Assembly (NCBI GenBank): GCA_002441005.1
Contig: DJWO01000010.1
Coordinates: 175,593 to 239,592, forward strand
Origin: Candidatus Aminicenantes bacterium UBA6228
Lineage (GTDB): Bacteria; Acidobacteriota; Aminicenantia; Aminicenantales; Saccharicenantaceae
DNA length: 64,000 bases
Direction of reading: 5' to 3'
Part shown: piece after piece, positions 60,552 to 64,000 of the stretch
How the letters are laid out: every line of letters starts with the position of its first letter
Numbering within the stretch: the first letter of the stretch is position 1
Program-made: the position numbers and the translations under genes
Notes under the pieces: generated by a model
Databases searched by the model: none
Seen by the model: the letters and a program-made list of their open reading frames with translations, nothing else
Told to the model about the DNA's origin: nothing

Positions 60552-60567
60552 ATGTTAACGATAACAT
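60552..60567 (+). promoter_or_regulatory. LacI-family-type operator
   Basis: ATGTTAACGATAACAT is an inverted repeat (ATGTTA/TAACAT) with a central CG; its inner 14 bases fit the cre-like pattern TGWNANCGNTNWCA of LacI/CcpA-type repressors. It covers the expected transcription start of the symporter promoter, a repression position. No LacI-type regulator is encoded in the window. Confidence 0.6.
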
Positions 60568-60763
60568 TGGAGTCAGAGCCAGAGCTGGGGATAAAGCTCT
60601 TTGGTCCTGACAATTATTTTCGGCCTCTTTTAAAGACGATATTGATTTTCTTTACATCTTGGAAAAATAAAAATGTGCCTCAAATTTCAAACAATGATAG
60701 AATTTTATGACTCAAAGCTAAATTTTATATATCAGATTCTATTTACCAGGAGGTAAATGCACC

Positions 60764-62527
60764 ATGCTTGGCACCATAGACTGGATTGTGATTATCAGTT
60801 ATTTCGCTCTCATTGCCGGCATTGCCTGGTGGTCAATTAGAACCCAGAAACAGAGAACAACTGACCAGTATTTTCTGGCTGGCCGGCATTTAGACTGGTT
60901 CATCGTCGGGGCTTCTATTTTTGCTTCCAACATCGGTTCGGAACATCTGGTAGGATTGGCTGGTTCCGGAGCGACAGACGGTGTGGCCATGGCCCATTAT
61001 GAACTTCATGCCTGGTGCCTGTTAATTCTGGGCTGGGTCATGGTGCCGTTTTATATGCGCTCCAAGGTTTTCACCATGCCTGAATTTCTGGAGCGCCGCT
61101 TTTCCCCCAAGGCCCGGACCGTTCTCTCCGGTATTTCCCTTGTGGCCTACATTCTGACCAAAATTGCTGTGGGCGTCTTTGCCGGAGGAATAGTATTTTC
61201 AACCCTTCTGCCCGATGTCAGGTTATTCGGTCTGGATAGTTTTTGGGTGGGTTCTATTGTGGTTATTTTAATCACCGGACTTTATACGGTTATTGGAGGA
61301 TTGAGGGCCGTAGCCTATACCGAAGCCATTCAAACTATCATTCTGGTCATTGGCTCTGCTCTGGTCGCTATTTTTGGTCTTCATTATATTGGCGGCTGGT
61401 CAAAACTGCGGGAGATTGTCGGGCCGGAAATGTTTAACCTCTGGAAACCACTTATTCCTGACGGCGTCGTAGGGACCTGGGCACCAATCAAAGAGGCAGG
61501 GAGAATGGCCTGGTATTTCAATGATAATTATCCCTGGCTGGGGATGTTGTTCTGTGCGCCGATTATCGGTCTCTGGTACTGGTGCACAGACCAGTACATT
61601 GTCCAGAGGGCCCTGGCCGCCAAGAACGAAACCCATGCCCGGCGAGGCTCAATCGCTGCCTCTTATTTCAAGCTCCTCCCCCTGTTCATCTTTATCATTC
61701 CCGGCATCATCTGCTATGGACTGGCCTTAAGCGGCAAATTCCCGGTGCTCCAGCAGCAGCTTATCGGTCCTGACGGAAATGTCATCAGGGAGCAGGCTCA
61801 GCAGGCTTTCCCTCTAATGGTAGCGAATGTGTTACCCATCGGCATCCGGGGCCTGGTCGTGGCGGGGCTCCTGGCTGCTTTGATGAGTTCCTTAGCCGGC
61901 GTTTTCAATGCCTGCTCGACGCTCTTTACCATTGATTTTTATTCCCGCCTTAAAAAGAATGTTTCTCAGGAAAACCTGGTTAGAGTCGGCCGGATAGCAA
62001 CCATTGTCATGGTGCTCATCGGACTAGCCTGGCTGCCGGTCATTCGCGGCGGGAAGGGACTGTATGACTATCTGCAGGGCGTCCAGTCTTATCTGGCTCC
62101 ACCTATTTTTGTGGTCTTTTTTTCCGGCATTCTCAACAAGCGGTTAAATGCCAAAGGCTGTCTGGCCGCCCTCGGCACCGGTTTTATTCTGGGCTTATTC
62201 CGCTTAGCTATTGATACCCCGGTTAAACTTGTCCCTGGATTTCAGTACCCCCAGGGCTCGTTTTTATGGATTATGAATAACATCTTTTTTCAATATTACA
62301 GTCTGTTCATCTTCATTGTCTCCATCGGGGTGATGTATGCGGTCAGCTATTTAACTGAGAAGCCGGACTATGAAAAAATTGCGGGTTTGACCTTTGGAAC
62401 GGTCACTGAAGAACATAAAAAGGCCACCCGGGCTACCTGGAATAAGTGGGATGTCGTCGCCTCGGTCATTGTTTGCCTGTTTATCGTGGCTATTTATATT
62501 TATTTTTCAGGTATATTCCAGAAATAA
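60764..62527 (+). CDS. Sodium:solute symporter (SGLT-like)
   Basis: A 587-residue transporter of the SSS family with about 13-14 membrane helices. The first helices read WIVIISYFALIAGIAWW and the family block SNIGSEHLVGLAGSGA follows at about 58-73, with LAALMSSLAGVFNACSTLFTIDFY (helix 9 region) and the 'R.g' signature GRIATIVMVLIGL later. Sodium-driven uptake of sugars or related solutes is typical of the group. Its neighbours, secreted GH2 and GH3, suggest a sugar such as galactose, xylose or glucose, which is inference. It is probably controlled by the LacI-type operator upstream. Confidence 0.92.
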   Translation: MLGTIDWIVIISYFALIAGIAWWSIRTQKQRTTDQYFLAGRHLDWFIVGASIFASNIGSEHLVGLAGSGATDGVAMAHYELHAWCLLILGWVMVPFYMRSKVFTMPEFLERRFSPKARTVLSGISLVAYILTKIAVGVFAGGIVFSTLLPDVRLFGLDSFWVGSIVVILITGLYTVIGGLRAVAYTEAIQTIILVIGSALVAIFGLHYIGGWSKLREIVGPEMFNLWKPLIPDGVVGTWAPIKEAGRMAWYFNDNYPWLGMLFCAPIIGLWYWCTDQYIVQRALAAKNETHARRGSIAASYFKLLPLFIFIIPGIICYGLALSGKFPVLQQQLIGPDGNVIREQAQQAFPLMVANVLPIGIRGLVVAGLLAALMSSLAGVFNACSTLFTIDFYSRLKKNVSQENLVRVGRIATIVMVLIGLAWLPVIRGGKGLYDYLQGVQSYLAPPIFVVFFSGILNKRLNAKGCLAALGTGFILGLFRLAIDTPVKLVPGFQYPQGSFLWIMNNIFFQYYSLFIFIVSIGVMYAVSYLTEKPDYEKIAGLTFGTVTEEHKKATRATWNKWDVVASVIVCLFIVAIYIYFSGIFQK

Positions 62528-62542
62528 CAGCAGAAATAATTA

Positions 62543-62571
62543 TTGACGTCCGGAAGGAATTTTGTTTAAGA
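62543..62571 (+). promoter_or_regulatory. Possible promoter of the S9 peptidase gene
   Basis: TTGACG (62543-62548), 17-bp spacer, TTAAGA (62566-62571), starting 15 bp after the symporter stop and about 45 bp before the peptidase ATG. The -10 match is moderate. Confidence 0.4.
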
Positions 62572-62614
62572 ATAGTTGTATTGTCTTTTTAATTTCATGA
62601 CCGGGGAGGTCCCT

Positions 62615-64000
62615 ATGACTGGCTTTAACTTTAAAAAACTCTGGGCTGGCCTGGCGGTTATTCTGTTAATTGCCGCCAGCCTTATCCAGGCTCAGGCTTA
62701 CGCCCAGACGGCGAAAAAGCCCATTGGCTATGATGTTTATGACTCCTGGAAGTCAATTCAAGGAACAAGAATCAGCCACGATGGCCGCTGGCTGATTTAC
62801 TCTTTGGTGCCAGGAGAAGGGGATAGCGAACTGGTTGTCCTTGAGCTTCAGACCGGAAAAGAAAGCCGCTATCCGAGGGGGAAAGAGGCGGTTATCACTC
62901 CCGATAATCAATTCGTTATTTACACTATCGCCCCACCAAAAACTGAAGTTGATAAAGCCAAAAAGGAAAAGAAAAAATCTGAAGAGCAACCAAAAAATGG
63001 TTTAGGAATTATAAATCTGAAGACTGGCGAGCAGGTTACCGTTGAACGGGTTAAGGGTTTCAAAGTGGCGGAAGATTCCGGAAAATTTGTAGCTTATCTT
63101 CTTGAAGCACCGGTGGTTAAGGAAGCTGAGAAGGATAAAGTGGCGAAAAAGGAAGAAGCTCAAGCCAGTCAGGAAGAAAAGAAAGAACCTGGCCAAAAAC
63201 TGGCTGAAAAGCCTGAGGAAAAGAAAGCCGACAAGAAAAAAGAGCCGGGAACAGAACTGGTCATCCGCCAGCTGGAGACCGGAAAAGCTGTTTCCATTCA
63301 AGAAGTTTCAGAATATGCCTGGAGTAAAGACGGCCATTATTTAGCTTATGCTGTTTCTTCCAAAAAGCCCGAAGAAGATGGAGCTTTTATCTATGAACCA
63401 GCTGCTGATAAAACAACTAACCTGCTCAAAGGGCCAGGGCACTATCTAAAGCTGGCTTTTGACGAGAAGGGTCAGAAGGCCGCTTTTCTCAGTGACCGCG
63501 ATTCTTACCAGGAAAAGGTTTCTCCTTATAAGCTTTACTTCTGGGAAGAAAAGATGACCCGGGCTATTGAATTAGCCGGACCAAAGTTAGCTGGTCTTCC
63601 GGCTAACAATGCACCTTCTGAAAACCGGACCCCTTCTTTTTCTAAGGACGGTAGCCTTATCTACTTTGGCTATGCACCTGTTCCTGAACCAGAACCGGAA
63701 GATGCTCCTGAGCCGGTCAAGGTTGACATCTGGAGCTCAGCTGATCCAGAGCTTCAACCCATGCAGAAAGTTCAGGCGGACGAAGATAAAAAAAGAAATT
63801 ATCTGGCTGTTTGCCATCTGAAGACCAGGGAAAGAGCCATTATCCTTCTCGGCTCACCAGACTTACCAGAAATAAGGTTGTCTGACGATGGCCAGAAGGC
63901 CCTGGGCGTTAACAACTTGCCCTACCGCCAGCTTATTTCCTGGGATAGGGGCTATGCCGATTATTATACAGTGGAGATCAGGACCGGCCGCCGGACAAAA
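62615..64000 (+). CDS. S9 (prolyl oligopeptidase-like) peptidase, N-terminal part
   Basis: The gene starts with ATG at 62615 after GGGGAGG and runs off the right edge; 462 codons are present. A signal peptide (LAVILLIAASLIQAQAYAQ) precedes KPIGYDVYDSWKSIQGTRIS and the propeller repeats SHDGRWLIYSLVPGEGDSEL, TPDNQFVIYTIAPP, SKDGHYLAYAV and FSKDGSLIYFGYAPV, typical of the S9 N-terminal gate domain. A Lys/Glu-rich insertion (VVKEAEKDKVAKKEEA and similar) interrupts it. The alpha/beta-hydrolase catalytic domain lies beyond the window. Large exported S9 peptidases of this build are common in Acidobacteriota-like groups. It is 87 bp after the symporter and may belong to the same locus. Confidence 0.85.
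   Translation, partial: MTGFNFKKLWAGLAVILLIAASLIQAQAYAQTAKKPIGYDVYDSWKSIQGTRISHDGRWLIYSLVPGEGDSELVVLELQTGKESRYPRGKEAVITPDNQFVIYTIAPPKTEVDKAKKEKKKSEEQPKNGLGIINLKTGEQVTVERVKGFKVAEDSGKFVAYLLEAPVVKEAEKDKVAKKEEAQASQEEKKEPGQKLAEKPEEKKADKKKEPGTELVIRQLETGKAVSIQEVSEYAWSKDGHYLAYAVSSKKPEEDGAFIYEPAADKTTNLLKGPGHYLKLAFDEKGQKAAFLSDRDSYQEKVSPYKLYFWEEKMTRAIELAGPKLAGLPANNAPSENRTPSFSKDGSLIYFGYAPVPEPEPEDAPEPVKVDIWSSADPELQPMQKVQADEDKKRNYLAVCHLKTRERAIILLGSPDLPEIRLSDDGQKALGVNNLPYRQLISWDRGYADYYTVEIRTGRRTK

Larger units (their letters stand above)
60222..60763. other. Regulatory intergenic region before the symporter
   Basis: No gene is visible in these 542 bp. The distal part holds the promoter/operator described separately; the left part, which would include the promoter of the divergent propeller gene, contains nothing I can name. 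AGGAGG at 60748-60753 is the symporter Shine-Dalgarno with a 10-base gap. Confidence 0.6.

Noticed and set aside
1..64000. CRISPR arrays, prophage, integrons or rRNA genes
   Set aside because: No regularly spaced repeats, phage structural genes, integrase or rRNA sequence was seen on either strand.

Overview
This 64 kb window is chromosomal DNA of a Gram-negative (diderm) bacterium. Outer-membrane assembly genes (an Omp85/BamA-like protein and TamB), a FadL-type porin, a type IV pilus secretin operon and many lipoproteins and signal peptides show two membranes. Secreted glycosidases, an S9 peptidase and several '6-bladed beta-propeller' proteins carrying a GQGPGE motif, with moderate GC, suggest Candidatus Aminicenantes or a nearby Acidobacteriota-like lineage. 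That placement is inference from gene content; no rRNA or marker phylogeny was possible.

Layout. 1-5.3 kb: 5' part of a yifB/comM gene, an MglA-type GTPase, a LOG-like protein and truA, then an isocitrate/isopropylmalate dehydrogenase-tsaB-rimI operon. 5.3-8.0 kb: an ECF sigma/anti-sigma operon with two exported proteins that share a C-terminal domain, closed by a strong terminator. 8.2-14.1 kb: an RRM protein, a secreted putative Cys-His-Asp hydrolase, sppA, ftsB-like and a phosphohexomutase. 14.3-20.6 kb: coaD-pilMNOPQ-lipoprotein, in which pilQ carries an in-frame TAG. 20.6-27.5 kb: DUF465-usg-like-yicC-gmk-coaBC-udg-priA operon; its PriA has lost the helicase motifs and its Asd-like protein has lost the catalytic Cys. 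27.7 kb: tRNA-Phe with a near-consensus promoter. 27.8-35.6 kb: fadL, clpB, a small acidic protein, mutS, pgsA.

35.6-47.4 kb: a twelve-kilobase, nearly gapless operon running hslV-hslU-lipoprotein-FAH hydrolase-fsa-tamB-omp85-SurA-like-fabD from one recognisable promoter. It joins protein quality control with outer-membrane assembly and the entry step of fatty-acid synthesis. 47.5-50.9 kb: a nucleotidyltransferase and an HD-GYP/lipoprotein pair.

51-64 kb is the accessory-looking part. It holds a secreted GH2 beta-galactosidase and a GH3 enzyme with PA14, an ISL3 transposase fragment next to a decapitated ORF, a beta-propeller gene followed by a tiny Cys-rich exported peptide that appears to start at AUA, a second beta-propeller gene, a sodium/solute symporter behind a near-consensus promoter with a LacI-type operator, and the start of an S9 peptidase. 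Together these suggest extracellular breakdown of beta-linked oligosaccharides and peptides with Na+-coupled uptake. The propeller/Cys-peptide pair is the best candidate in the window for something undescribed.
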